Shown here: positions 12,701 to 22,980 of the stretch, one piece after another | How the letters are laid out: every line of letters begins with the position of its first letter | Position numbering within the stretch: the first letter of the stretch is position 1 | Source: Liquidambar formosana | Taxonomy: Eukaryota > Streptophyta > Magnoliopsida > Saxifragales > Altingiaceae | Length of the DNA: 64,000 nucleotides | Direction of reading: 5' to 3' | NCBI GenBank assembly: GCA_039720395.1 | Contig: CM077824.1 | Coordinates: 17,755,046-17,819,045 of the forward strand | Position numbers and translations under genes: made by a program | Notes under the pieces: generated by a model | Seen by the model: only the letters and a program-made list of their open reading frames with translations | Told to the model about the DNA's origin: nothing | Databases searched by the model: none

Positions 12701-12823
12701 ATAACAAACTAATTTGCAGCCCGCACAAGTTAGAGGGCTATCATTGGGCATTGGAAGATCACAGGGACCACCAAGAGGCAGTGGATCTTCTCTGGTAATT
12801 TATCTAAATTGTTCATGTGATTA

Positions 12824-12855
<32 letters not shown>

Positions 12856-13819
12856 ATTGTACTGAATATGCATACTAATGTTTGTATTTGCAGACTCCAT
12901 TAGAAGGTAGAGGCCATGGAAGAGGAACTTCCAGAGCTAGAGGCAGGGGATCATCTCAGGTTCCTTATGAAACTATTATCCCATTTCTTTTTCTTATTGT
13001 AGTTGCATATGATAATTTGGACTTGTTTTGTTTACTAATTTCAATGCAATTACAGCCTCTACCACAGGGAAGAAGGTTAACTAGAGGCAGTGGATCCTCT
13101 TCCCAGGTAAGACAATGATGGTGATTTTTTTTTTTTTTTTTATTTTTTATTTTTAACTGTAGTGCAACAAACTACATGTAATGTAATATAGTTATTAGAA
13201 CTAATGGGAAAGCAATTTGCAGCCTCAACCACAAGGACTAGTTATGCACAGTTTGGGTAGATCACAAAGAGCAACAGTAATCAATGGAATACCACATGGC
13301 AGTGGGATAGGATTTGGTACAGTTCAATGGATGCCACAGGGTCCTGGCTTAGGAAGTGGAACTACAAGGGTAAGAAACCAGATTTTAAGACATTGTTTGC
13401 TTAGCAAGAAAAAATTAGGGAAAAAAAAAAGGTTTATAAGTGTTTTTAACATTGGTTATATATACTTAATTTACAATTCTTGGCAGGAATCTACTGTTAA
13501 CAATGGCATGGACAGTTTGGGTAGATCACAAGGAGCAACAGTGGGCAGTGGAATACCACACGACAGTTGGAGAGGATTCGGTACAGTTCGATGGATGCCA
13601 CAGGGTCCTAGCTCAGGAAGTGGAAATACAGGGGTAAGAAACCAGATTTTAAGACATTATTTGCTAAGTAAAAAAAAATTAGGAAAAAAAAAAAAGGTTT
13701 ACAAGTGCTTTTAAGTTTTAACACTGGTTATATATGCTTACTTAATTTACAATTCTTGGCAGGAATCTGCTGTTAACAATGGCATGGAGAGAGGGTGTAG
13801 CCCATGGGCTAGTTTTTGA
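9731..13819 (+). CDS. MURA-type transposase of MULE-1, eight exons, uninterrupted
   Basis: Predicted exons: 9731-11287, 11672-12616, 12720-12794, 12894-12959, 13056-13106, 13223-13369, 13487-13633, 13763-13819. All introns are GT-AG and phase 0, and the joined frame has 1014 codons with no stop. Domains in order: PB1-like N-terminus (1-80), acidic Gly/Asp-rich linker (110-235), MuDR-type DNA-binding domain (about 250-335, with CAADGCEWFIH), and the MULE transposase domain. That domain has Asp453 in GLDGCHLKG, Asp516 in SDGQKG (exon joint right after), the HRRCCRHLYNNF block and Glu616 in NNMAESFN. A SWIM zinc finger (C705, C707, C717, H719) and a CCHC knuckle (C807, C810, H815, C820) follow, then a Gly/Ser/Arg-rich tail from mini-exons. 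The ATG at 9731 follows an acceptor ending at 9724; an in-frame ATG at 9719 lies before it. It should cut and move MULE-1. Exons 6 and 7 are a tandem duplication. Confidence 0.9.
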
Positions 13820-13968
13820 CTTTTAACAACTAACTAATACCATATATAGTAGGAACTTTCTTTAGTTGTTTTGTGGATATTTTGAAGGACAGTTGTAGGT
13901 CTTTTGTTTACCATAGTTGCAATGGTGGTAGTACTTTTTTGTTCCTTTTTTTTGGGGGGGGGGTGTTT

Positions 13969-14402
13969 AATGGGTAGCTTGAAGCTGTTTTTTGTGTTGG
14001 AAAGCTGCCAGATGATAGGGTTTCTTTTTTGGGGTTTTGAATGGGCAGCTTGAAGCTATTTTTTGTGTTGGAAAGCTGCCAAATGATAGGTTTTCTTTTT
14101 TGGGGTTTTGAATGGGCAGCTTGAAGCTGTTTTTTGTGTTGGAAAGTTGCCAAATGATAGGGTTTCTTTTTTGGGGTTTTGAATGGGTAGCTTGAAACTA
14201 TTTTGTGTGTTGGAAAGCTGCCACATGATAGGGTCCTTTTTTTTTGGGATGGGGGAGGGGGAACAGGCAGCTTGAAGCTGTTTTTTGTGTTGGAAAGCTG
14301 CCACACGATAGGTTCTTTTTTGTTTTTCTTTTTTGTTTTTGGGTTTTGAATGGGCAGTCTGAAATTATTTTTTGTGTTGGAAAGCTGCCAAATGATGGAT
14401 CT
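13969..14402. repeat. Tandem palindromic repeat, about six units of 70-85 bp
   Basis: Each unit carries GGCAGCTTGAAGCTG, which contains the perfect palindrome CAGCTTGAAGCTG, and about 20 bp later a further half-site AAAGCTGCC. Thus GGCAGCTT and AAGCTGCC face each other within 37 bp. Units begin near 13969, 14040, 14110, 14181, 14262 and 14348 and are separated by T/G-rich spacers. It sits just downstream of the transposase stop, inside MULE-1. Reverse-strand ORFs across it are by-products of the repeat. Confidence 0.8.
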
Positions 14403-14814
14403 AAAAGTATATAAATGGATGGCTTATATTTTTGTAGCAATGCCTCTATTTTTTGCGTGGACTTTGAAATAGTGGTATATTTGGGGTGATTATTTAGTGG
14501 TATAATGATTAACTTTTTGGACATATGTAATAGATGAGTGAACCTAAATCTATATGAATGTTTATTTGTGAATATTTCTATGTATTTGGTTTAATTTGGG
14601 ACATGTATTGTTATTGTGTTCACTTTATTGTTGTATGGTGTAATAAAAAAATAGTTAATGTAACTTGTGACATACAGGTTTGGCATTGGGCATTAATGAA
14701 TTTTGCCTTTTCTCACAATTTATGCCAAGGCAAAATTGATAGAGAGAGAGTTGACTAAGGAGGTGGTTACAAAATTGGAGTCCTAGCTTGGTGAAGGGGT
14801 GGAAGAATGTATTG

Positions 14815-14816
<2 letters not shown>

Positions 14817-14874
<58 letters not shown>
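14817..14874 (+). repeat. 58-base T run
   Basis: Uninterrupted T homopolymer inside the 3' part of MULE-1. The length is likely uncertain in the assembly. Confidence 0.9.
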
Positions 14875-14875
<1 letters not shown>

Positions 14876-15011
14876 TTTCAGTGTGCAATAGTCATTCAAA
14901 AATAAGGGTAATTTAGGTATTTTAAACAAGTTTTGGCATGTTTCATTTGCTTTTGACGCTGTTATTGACGGTAGAAGGAGGGTGAGGGTGTTTTTGTAGG
15001 TTATTTTGTAA

Positions 15012-15098
15012 AGCAGGGGGTGGCAGTGTAATTTTAAAAAGGTGAGGGGGTGTATCTGTTATTGTCAGACTTTAGAGGGGGTGTCAGTGTAATTTACC
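15012..15098. repeat. MULE-1 right terminal inverted repeat
   Basis: Reverse complement of the left repeat at 6804-6890; it ends with CACTGACACC/GGTGTCAGTG followed by TAATTTACC at 15098. Confidence 0.85.
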
Positions 15099-16533
15099 TT
15101 TTTTTTAACTTAAGAGAGATTATTGAAAGAACAGAAAAGGAAGAAAAAAAAAAAAAAAAAATCTAAGTTGGTGTTTAGAAGGTTTAAAGTTTGAACACTT
15201 TCTTAATGAGGTAGCCAGCTTAAGCAAACTCTTGACGAAAGTACTCAGAAGAAAAATGAGCAATACCTGAAAAGAGCTAAGCACACTTGAAGTCAACAAA
15301 ACTCACCATTGGTAGTTGATATCATATGCATGAATATTCATGAACAATCACTCCAGTCCAATAATTAGTAACCATGGGCTGCTAGCTTTGAGTATAGCTG
15401 TAGCACCAATTATATTCAATGTTCAGGTCGATGAATCTGCACGAAATACTATTCAACAGAACACATGTATAAAACTCATATGGATATTAGTCAATGTTCA
15501 GCCCAACACACCAATCTGCAACAACTTAGAATGTATATCCTCCGTCTCCTAAATAAAAGCCCCTTTCATTCGGGTATAAAAAATTGAAAAACAAAAGGAA
15601 AATTGAAGATAACTGTTGGCATCACCTATCACTGAAGGCAATAAACCTTTAAAAGAAGAACCCTTATTTTGAACCAAAGTGATCAATACTCAAGGTTAGC
15701 TATAAACTGGACTTACTTAACACAGTGCAACTGTATTAGCATGGACAAACAGATGGTTTAGAAATGGGATCATAAATGATTTAGCCTGACTATGATAAAG
15801 AATTTTGATGTCAAAACAACAAGGCAATGAGGTTAGAGTATCTCCATCGACCACTTGTTACTAAGATCCTAAACACCCAGCTAGGTAGCCAATTTAGATG
15901 AACACTGCAGGAAGTAATTATGATGAAAGAAATGCGATTAAGGAAAAAAGCATAAGCACACTTGACGACTTCGTTATAAAACATACTGTTAATTCTTATA
16001 ATGAAGATATGAAAAAAGGGCAGGAAGGCATAGTGATTGGGGGGGATAAGCTCGATTGAATTTACAATATTCCCTATGAGTAGTCAATATCCAATACATG
16101 AAGAATCACTTCAGTATATTAGGTTTTGCTTTCCCTGCACTAACAATTAAATAATGAACAGTACACAGAAAAAAATTAATAAAATGTAGGTAATTACTTA
16201 TGGAGAAGGAAAACATCAATTTGCATCAACTAAAAATGAATGGCCAAGATTTTTTTGAAAATTTGAGGATAAAATTAAGAGGAATATCAAAATTTTCAAT
16301 GCCAACATCACATATCACTGGTAGAAAAACTTCAAGAGAAGACCCATCCTCAACCCATGTGATAGATACACAAGGTGAGACCTAAAACAGATCCACTAAA
16401 CACAATGCAATCACATCTCTGCTAGTTATAGCCAATTTGCCACTCAACTCCATCACATTCTTTATGTAAAATATATTTGCCTTTGTAAGTAACTCCATAA
16501 AGTAAATTTGATAACGCCACAAGTCATCACGAC
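15099..16533. repeat. Downstream flank of F-box copy 2, duplicated block
   Basis: 15290-15400 matches 34260-34380 (shared GGGCTGCTAGCT). 15650-15970 matches 4575-4880 and 24490-24790. 16420-16520 matches 25860-25960. A lone Stowaway-like end (TCCTCCGTCTCCTAAATAAA) is at 15539; its partner is not visible. No gene is supported. Confidence 0.55.
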
Positions 16534-17722
16534 TTAATTTCCTTCATTAAGTAAAACTAGGCTCTCCATGTAACAGGTAAATACACATAATGATCCTCGT
16601 ATCCCATGGATTCGAACATCCTTCACTTGCTGGACTCTGGGGTCATAAAAAATCAGCTTCCCATCATGATCATCTTTCACTACAAGTTCACCATTCTTCA
16701 GGCTGCCTAAGAACGGGAGTGCGAAATCCATCCACTCAAACGTGTATTGTTTACTCCACGACTCTGCTGCACCATATTTCTTCATCACCCATATCTCCTC
16801 ACGGCACTTCTCTTTAGAATAGACAAACAAAGAAAGCGACTCCACCATTCCATACATGTCGTGTACCAACACATCATGGAAACACTCTGGGAGCTTTATT
16901 TCACTGAATACCTCATTGGCCATGTCAAATGATAAGATAAATTCATTAGAATGACTTTCTTCGTTCTTTTTGCCCGCAAGCCAAAGAACAACTCCATTCA
17001 CAACTGGGCTTTTATTACAAAACCAAATAGTCATGCACGGAGCAACATTTTGAATATCTTTCCAAGAATTCGTTTTCAGCGAGTACATCTCAACTCTGGG
17101 CGGAACTTGAAGCCAATTGCTGCCACGAGGAAGAATTCTAGGGCCATTCCATTTTCTAGGGAAAATAAATTTTATCACCTTGTAATCCATCAATCTGAGG
17201 GACAAAGCCAAATCCAAGATAGAAGCGAGGAGAAAATTTGTAAGACGGAAACGGATGCGGAAGGACCTTGAACTTTCGAATGGAGGGGTTCCACAGAAAT
17301 ATATCGCGCTTATTATGCGTGGTATCAAAACAAGAGAGACAAAGCAACCCATTACAATGCCCTTCCCCCCGGAAAATCCCAGTTGGGCTCTTGAATGGAG
17401 GTTCCAGTCTCGCTTGCTCCACAAATGTTTCGCCACAACGTAAAGAGAAGTTGTCGACACCACAATATTGTTGCTCACTGAGCACATAGCCCTTGTTATT
17501 GGCACGGGTTTGATTGAGCTGCATGCCAATAAATTTGGGATCGCTGAACAGAGTTTGCCAAGATTTACATACGCACCTGAATCGCATTAAAGATTTGACG
17601 GGCAGCCATGAGAGAATGTTGATGATTATATCCCAAGGCACATCGCATGAAGTCGTCGCCCTTCTTGTTGCTGTTGTTGATCTTCTTCTTCTAAGGGATT
17701 TATTATTAGGATTTTCTTCCAT
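16534..17722 (-). pseudogene. F-box protein, FBA type, one-base frameshift (copy 2)
   Basis: Starts MEENPNNKSL at 17722. The F-box is at about residues 28-70 (DVPWDIIINILSWLPVKSL, RFRCVCKSW). The FBA part follows, with CNGLLCLSC, LWNPSIRKFKVLP and LGFGFVPQID. After that block the frame breaks: reading GATGGATTAC where copy 3 has GATGATTAC, an extra G near 17187. The other frame then carries the rest to the stop at 16534 (EMYSLKTNSWKDIQNV, ILSFDMANEVF, IWVMKKYGAAESW, YMESLVLLNEGN). Without that single base the gene would be of normal length, about 395 codons, so it is either a very young pseudogene or an assembly error. A 2.8-kb hAT-like element sits in its upstream region, 80 bp from the ATG. 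Confidence 0.85.
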
Positions 17723-18359
17723 TTGAGGTGGCTGTAAAAGGGTTTAGGGTTTTGTCTCGTCTTTGGCACTCTCCAACAGTTGAAGAGGTAGATGTTCCCT
17801 AGGTATGGTGTTTATGGTTTAGGTTAAAACCGAGAATCAAATTGAACCACAAATTAAACGGATCGGTTTGATTTGATTTTTCTTTTATTTGATTTGGTTT
17901 TGATCTGTATGTTAAAAAAACCAAATCAAATTAAAGAACCGAAGTACATATAATAAATTAATAAGGTCAGGTTATCACCATCACTCAAAATATTCTAAGT
18001 TTCTATTATTTAAAATAATTTGTTAAATTCTTTATATTTAAATATAAATTTATCAATAAAGACATGTCTACTTAAAGATTTAAAAAAATTTCTATCCTCA
18101 CCCCACTCCACCCTCAACTCCAAAAATATTATGCTATCTATAGACTTCACATTCTCACAAACCCTAACAACTTTGACACTAAATCCATATTTACATAAAA
18201 AATTAGTGTTTCTCATATTATATTGAATAATAGACAAGAAAAGCATTGATAGAGATGATATTAGCAATAAAAGGTAAGTATTTATATACTTTTTATCGAG
18301 TTTAACTTAAGTTTTTTATATACTAAATTTCTTCTTATTCGGTTTCTTGACTCTAAACA

Positions 18360-18790
18360 TGTTTACAATGTTCATTTCTGTAACACCGAACTCTTTTAAT
18401 GCGTTCCGACTTCTAAGTCCAAGCAAAGTTATTTGATTCTGCTTTCCTAACTCCAAACAAATGGATATTGTTCACCTGTAAGAATCCAAACAAGTTTGTA
18501 TTGTTCCGTTTTAAAACATCGAACAACTTAACTATACAATAATTGAGAATTGTTTGTTTATGTAACTGTGAATGGATTTTTAGTATTTGTGTTTATAAGT
18601 CGGAACAAATAAGAATGTTCGGTTTTAAAGGTCCGAATGTTTTTATATTGTTCTTTTATATAAAACCAAAAATATATACTTTGTTTTTACTAATAAGTCC
18701 GAACATATATATTTTGTTCTTACTAATAGGTTCAAACAAATAAGAGATGTTTGGTTTTGAGTAACCGAACAGTTTGGGAGTGGGGTGAAA
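18360..18790. repeat. Array of spaced palindromes CCRAACA-N8-TGTTYGG
   Basis: About eight irregular units of roughly 22 bp, arms 7, spacer 8. Examples start near 18386 (CCGAAC...GTTCCG), 18453, 18487, 18602 (CGGAACA-N8-TGTTCGG), 18634, 18701 and 18733. They lie 30-45 bp apart in otherwise AT-rich DNA inside the hAT-like insertion. No ORF explains them. Confidence 0.65.
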
Positions 18791-18889
18791 AAATATTTAG
18801 AAAATTTTTTATTAAGGGTATTTTAGGAAGATAAGAGAAGTGCTTTCAGTAAAATCTGAGGGGATTTAATTAGTGGGGGGTTTCGAGTA

Positions 18890-20240
18890 TTTTGGTAATA
18901 ACTTGTCCTTTGGCCACAAGTCCATATAATTGGACTTATGCAACCATAAGTTCAAGATAGAAACTTGTGTAGTCTTTAAGTCCACAAAACACCTTTTTAG
19001 ACTAAAATACCCTCCATCTTCATATTTACTCCTAGACCATCTCAAAAATCTGCTTCCTCCCTCATGCAGACATAGAAGCACCATCGGCTAAAGACCGAGG
19101 ACACCCATCAGCTCTCTATTTTAAATCTGGTGAAGTTTTCGACAAATTGCAAGCTCTTAAGAATCATTTGTCATGGTTGAGTGATGATGCTTAGATCTGG
19201 TATTTAGAGAGCTTACCACGTTAGGTGTAGTGGTGCGGTGGTGCCGAGAGGCGAGATGGATGCTAATTTTAACCAAATCTCTTTGTATCTAGATCTGGTG
19301 AATGGGGGTTTTTATTGGCTAGATCTATTTGTATCCAGATTTGGCGAGTGTGGGGGAGGAGGGTGGTTTATCTTAAACTCCGATTATTCCGAAGTAATTA
19401 AGAGAATTGCCAAGGAGATTGTCACCAAAAGAATAGGAATAAATTGCATCAAGGCAGTCATCATGGCATATACCTAGGCACGCGCCTCCTCCACCTTTTA
19501 ATTAAAGGGGCAAAAAAGGGCATTCCTCAAAGGAGAGGAGACCTGTTGGGTATCGAAATTATTTAAAATTAGTTCATCCACTTCTTAACTCTTAGGCCAC
19601 CATATGGGGTTCATGTCATCAACGAAGGTAAGGTGCTCTTTAAGGTTCTAAAAGAAAATACATGTATTAAAAATTAAGTGTAAAAACGATTACACGTAAC
19701 TGTTTTAAAAAAACATTTTTTTTTCCTCAAATCCTAAAACTTTCTAACCGCCAATACCAAAATGAATTGTTTTATTCATAATTTTACTGTTAAATTAACA
19801 CACAAAACAATTAATTTAAATTTAAAATCTACTAAAAATATTAAATTTTTTTTTTTTTTTAACAAAACAATTACCCTGTAACTGGTTTAAAATAGCTACA
19901 TGTAACTATTTTGATGCATGAACACATAGTCCATGTAACTGTTTTGTTTTATTTTATTTATTTATTTATTTTGCATTATTTCATATTCATCATAAGTGCT
20001 GTTTTGAAGCTGTTTTGAAGGTCTCAACGAATATATTTAAAAAATATAAATTTTTATGGAAAACCGACTTGTAGATTGAAAGTTATTCAAATTTGGAGTT
20101 TGAAAATAATAAATAACAAATTAAGGGTATAATTGACTTTATGTACTTAATATTAATACAATAACAAAACTCTTCTATTTAAAAGTGAACTTATGGCTGC
20201 ATAAGTTTTTTCTATAAACTTATGCCTCCATAAGTCTTAT
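18890..20240. mobile_element. Possible nested non-autonomous MULE-like element
   Basis: The phrase ACTTATGCAACCATAAGTTC near 18934 is inverted near 20183-20210 (ACTTATGCAGCCATAAGTTC on the reverse strand), in line with subterminal inverted repeats. Exact ends and target duplication could not be fixed. The interior shows no transposase. Confidence 0.35.
19683..19950. repeat. Array of 24-bp palindromes centred on TTACATGTAA
   Basis: The best unit at 19889-19912 has arms AAAATAG and CTATTTT around CTACATGTAA. Imperfect units lie at 19683-19706 and 19864-19888, and a half unit (CCATGTAACTGTTTTG) near 19931. All are non-coding, inside the putative nested element. Confidence 0.5.
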
Positions 20241-20598
20241 AAATTGGATTTCTCAATATATTATAATATATGTTTATTATATATTAAACTTCAATATGTA
20301 GACTTCCTATTTTAATATGTTTTCATACAATGTTTAATGGTTTTTTTAGTTAACAATCTTTAACAATATTATTAAATTTGTTCTTATTTTTAATTTTAAT
20401 TGTCAATTTTCTCATTTTGTTATATGTATCTAATTATTCATGATTTATTATTACTTGATAGGAGAAAACCAAACCAAACCAAACCAAACCGATATTTTTT
20501 TTTATTTAGTTTGGTTTTTTTCATTTTTAATAAAATGATTTAGTTTTGGTTTGTAAAATTTACTCTAAAACCGAATCACGAACACCCTTAGCCCTAGG

Positions 20599-21722
20599 AA
20601 TGGCTGGTATTGAAAATCAGAATTTGGGACGGTTGATAAAATTTGAACAAATGAAAGCATCAGCTAGACTTTTTAACTTGCTAGTTCAAAACAAAAATGG
20701 TGAGAAAGCTAAAACATCTTTCTATACCCCACCAAACACAGTGTTTAAAGTCGAATACCCCAACCCACAAGATAGGACAATGGCATAAGACCACTTAAGA
20801 ACCAGAGGTTTTGAATTTAAATCTTCACATTTGCATAATTGAGTATATAAGTTTATAAGTGAATTATGCATCACATGAAATTAAATTATAGAAAATAGGG
20901 ATGCAACTTGGGTTAGTTCAGATTAGTTTGGTTCGGTTCTCAGGTTTGGTGAGAAACACAATATATTGTTCTTTTCTATTTTACCCAAACCATCTTGCTC
21001 CCCGACAAGATAGTGCTCAAAACTATACATGAGTAGGCATAGGATATCCATGTTTGCTAATAAAAATAAAAAAGAAAAATGGCATTTATTATCTGCAAGC
21101 GCCAAAATGCAACGGTTTTGCACCGTTTCTTACGAGCCATTGCTGTAGAAATTCGGATAGAACAGGTTTAGTTCTAATGTAAAAATCCGTTGTGGAAGAA
21201 ATACAAAGTTCTTTTTTGTTTGCCTGTTTTTGTGTTTTTGTTCTTTAACGATCGATGGAATTTATCCCTGCCCTTAAACCCCAAAAATCAACAAATGGGG
21301 TACAAATACTTTTCTATAAAGTTGAATATAAAATTGCTCACTCAACAAATGAAAAGAATGCTAGAAAGCTATCAATGCCAATGGCTATAGGTCATTAAAA
21401 AGGACCATTCTTGTAAAACACACTAAAATGCACCATTTTGCTTATTCAGCACCTTTAAAACACACCGTTCTAAGTTCTAACCATGAATTGTCATTACATG
21501 CAAGAGTATAAACGCACCGTTTTGGCTTCTCTCTACCAAATGGTACATTTTTCTCTCTCCAGACACCAAACTATGCCGTCTAAACTGAATAAAAATTTTA
21601 CTAACTTTTCATATTGCTCACAAATTACTATAATTTTGACCTTTCACAGGGATTCTTTTTAGATCAAATAGGCCATAGAACTTTCTCTTGTATGCTTGAT
21701 TCAATCATTATATAATTCCCCC

Positions 21723-21753
<31 letters not shown>

Positions 21754-21838
21754 AACGAGTTTAATTCACTTTGGAAGAATTACAAGAAATAAAGAAATAA
21801 AGAAATTCACTTCAGAAGCAATTTGGCATTAGTACAAA
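20599..21838. other. Intergenic, upstream side of F-box copy 2
   Basis: 20599-20790 continues the leader block shared with 722-905. Near 20899 there is a single end of the GGGRTGCAACTTGG MITE family seen complete at 27594 and 32723. The rest shows no gene. Confidence 0.45.
21718..21755 (+). repeat. C run followed by A run
   Basis: 26 C followed by 12 A. Likely a replication-slippage or assembly-sensitive site. Confidence 0.9.
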
Positions 21839-22980
21839 TAGGAGTGCCGACATGAACAGCTTCTTGAATATCACAGTTCCTTTTATGGCAACTTCACTAT
21901 GTTTCTTCAAAAGACACAAAACAAACATCTAAATGCCACCGGATCATCTTGTGTGCATTTTCTTCAAAAGAATAAAGGACTTAATACCCTTTAATCAGTT
22001 TTCAAACAGAACTTGAAAGAATTGCAGAAAAGGAACCACCTAATGCCACCAGATGATAATTGCATATGCTCAAATCACCACCACAAAATCATGGGACCTC
22101 AAGGAACTCATCAGCCAGGTCAAGTAAAATAATACCTCAGTATGGAACTTCTTGAAGCATGTGGCATTAAGTCGGGCAGTTGGCCAATGTAAGTGTTCCC
22201 TTCATGTGCCAGGAGCTCCCAATACACCATAATATGCCTCTCTGTAGTATGCTATCTTTATCAACTTAGACTCTTCAGTCCTCGGATGGAATTCAAATCT
22301 AAGCATCACCTTATACATCTTCTCGATCCAAACATCAAGTGGCAGGTATTCATCCTTCCAGCCTGTCTCATAACAGCGTGAGTGCTGTTGTAGTTGAAGC
22401 TGGTTGCAAGGAAATAGGACAGTGAGTAAAAAATAAGGTGCAAATTGTCATCAGCTGTGCGCGCGAGAGATTTTCATGGCCGGCTTCTATTGAGTCTACA
22501 CTCTAAATAGGTGAGGTCTTGGCATACTATTTTGCTTTGCACAAGTGATGTTATGGAAAGCCTCAAGGCCCTCGACCAGGCATAAAAAATGATGTCGTTT
22601 GGAGAGGTTCTCCATCCAGCTGGTTAAATAATCTTCTTCTGTTTGCACATCGTTGTCGTGCCTTCTTTCCCACTTAGAGATTCCATGTCCTGGAGGACAG
22701 CACACACAAATAAGAAGACTACTTAAATATAAAAACAGAACTTGAAAATAAACAAGGTGGACTTCCATAAATATGAATGAACTAAAATATTGGTCTTGAC
22801 TTTGGGAAAACTACAGAGCAGGGGAGAAAATGGACAAGGTGGGTTACAAGTGACTTTAATTCTCACAAGGACGAGCGTAGAAACAAAGCTTTTGTGTGAA
22901 GCACAAGCAAGGGAATATGATGATGCTTGATGCTTGAAACAGCAAGCTCAGCAATTGATACCACAATTGTAACAATAAAC
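21839..22980. repeat. Duplicated F-box flanking block
   Basis: Matches 4197-4440, 5341-6330 and 6340-6580 by eye. It includes the second copy of unknown gene X. Confidence 0.6.
22130..22770 (-). pseudogene. Degenerate unknown gene X, copy 2
   Basis: Reverse-strand fragments KDEYLPLDVWIEKMYKVMLR, FHPRTEESKLIKIAYYREA, EHLHWPTA and CFKKFHTEVLFYLTW lie in one frame with a stop (GAPGT then TGA) between them; further upstream an 90-codon ORF (22496-22768) holds LTSWMENLSKRH and EAFHNITCAKQ. It agrees with copy 1 at 5590-6310, where the breaks are at other places, so each copy decayed separately. Function not recognised. Confidence 0.4.

Larger units (their letters stand above)
6804..15098 (+). mobile_element. 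MULE-1: apparently complete autonomous Mutator-like element
   Basis: The left end from 6805 (GGTAAATTACACTGACACC) is inverted at the right end finishing at 15098. The two match over about 80 bp with roughly ten mismatches. Candidate 9-bp target duplications are ATTTTTTTA (6795-6803) and TTTTTTTTA (15099-15107), eight of nine identical but low in complexity. Inside, in order: a leader with three short repeats, a leader intron holding a small membrane-protein ORF and a Helitron end, an eight-exon transposase, a 70-bp tandem repeat, a 58-base T run, and the right repeat. Long inverted ends plus a 9-bp duplication are typical of Mutator elements. About 8.3 kb. Confidence 0.85.
17804..20590. mobile_element. 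hAT-like non-autonomous element, 2.8 kb
   Basis: The left end reads TATGGTGTTTATGGTTT and the right end inverted reads TAAGGGTGTTCGTGATTC. An 8-bp target copy flanks it: TCCCTAGG (17796-17803) and GCCCTAGG (20591-20598). The paralogous leader of F-box copy 1 has the site once (GCCCTAGC, 715-722), followed by sequence matching 20599 onward (GGGACGATTGATAAAA against GGGACGGTTGATAAAA). So this is an insertion placed after the F-box duplication. No transposase is present. Subterminal regions are rich in AAACCAAA/TTTGGTTT. Confidence 0.65.

Noticed and set aside
13969..14402. Possible CRISPR-like array
   Set aside because: The genome is that of a plant; the spacers are themselves repetitive T/G tracts and units are 70-85 bp with internal palindromes.
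13908..14524. Three overlapping minus-strand ORFs with repeated Lys/Pro-rich peptides
   Set aside because: They are translations of the 70-bp tandem repeat at 13969-14402 in different frames; no start context or domain.
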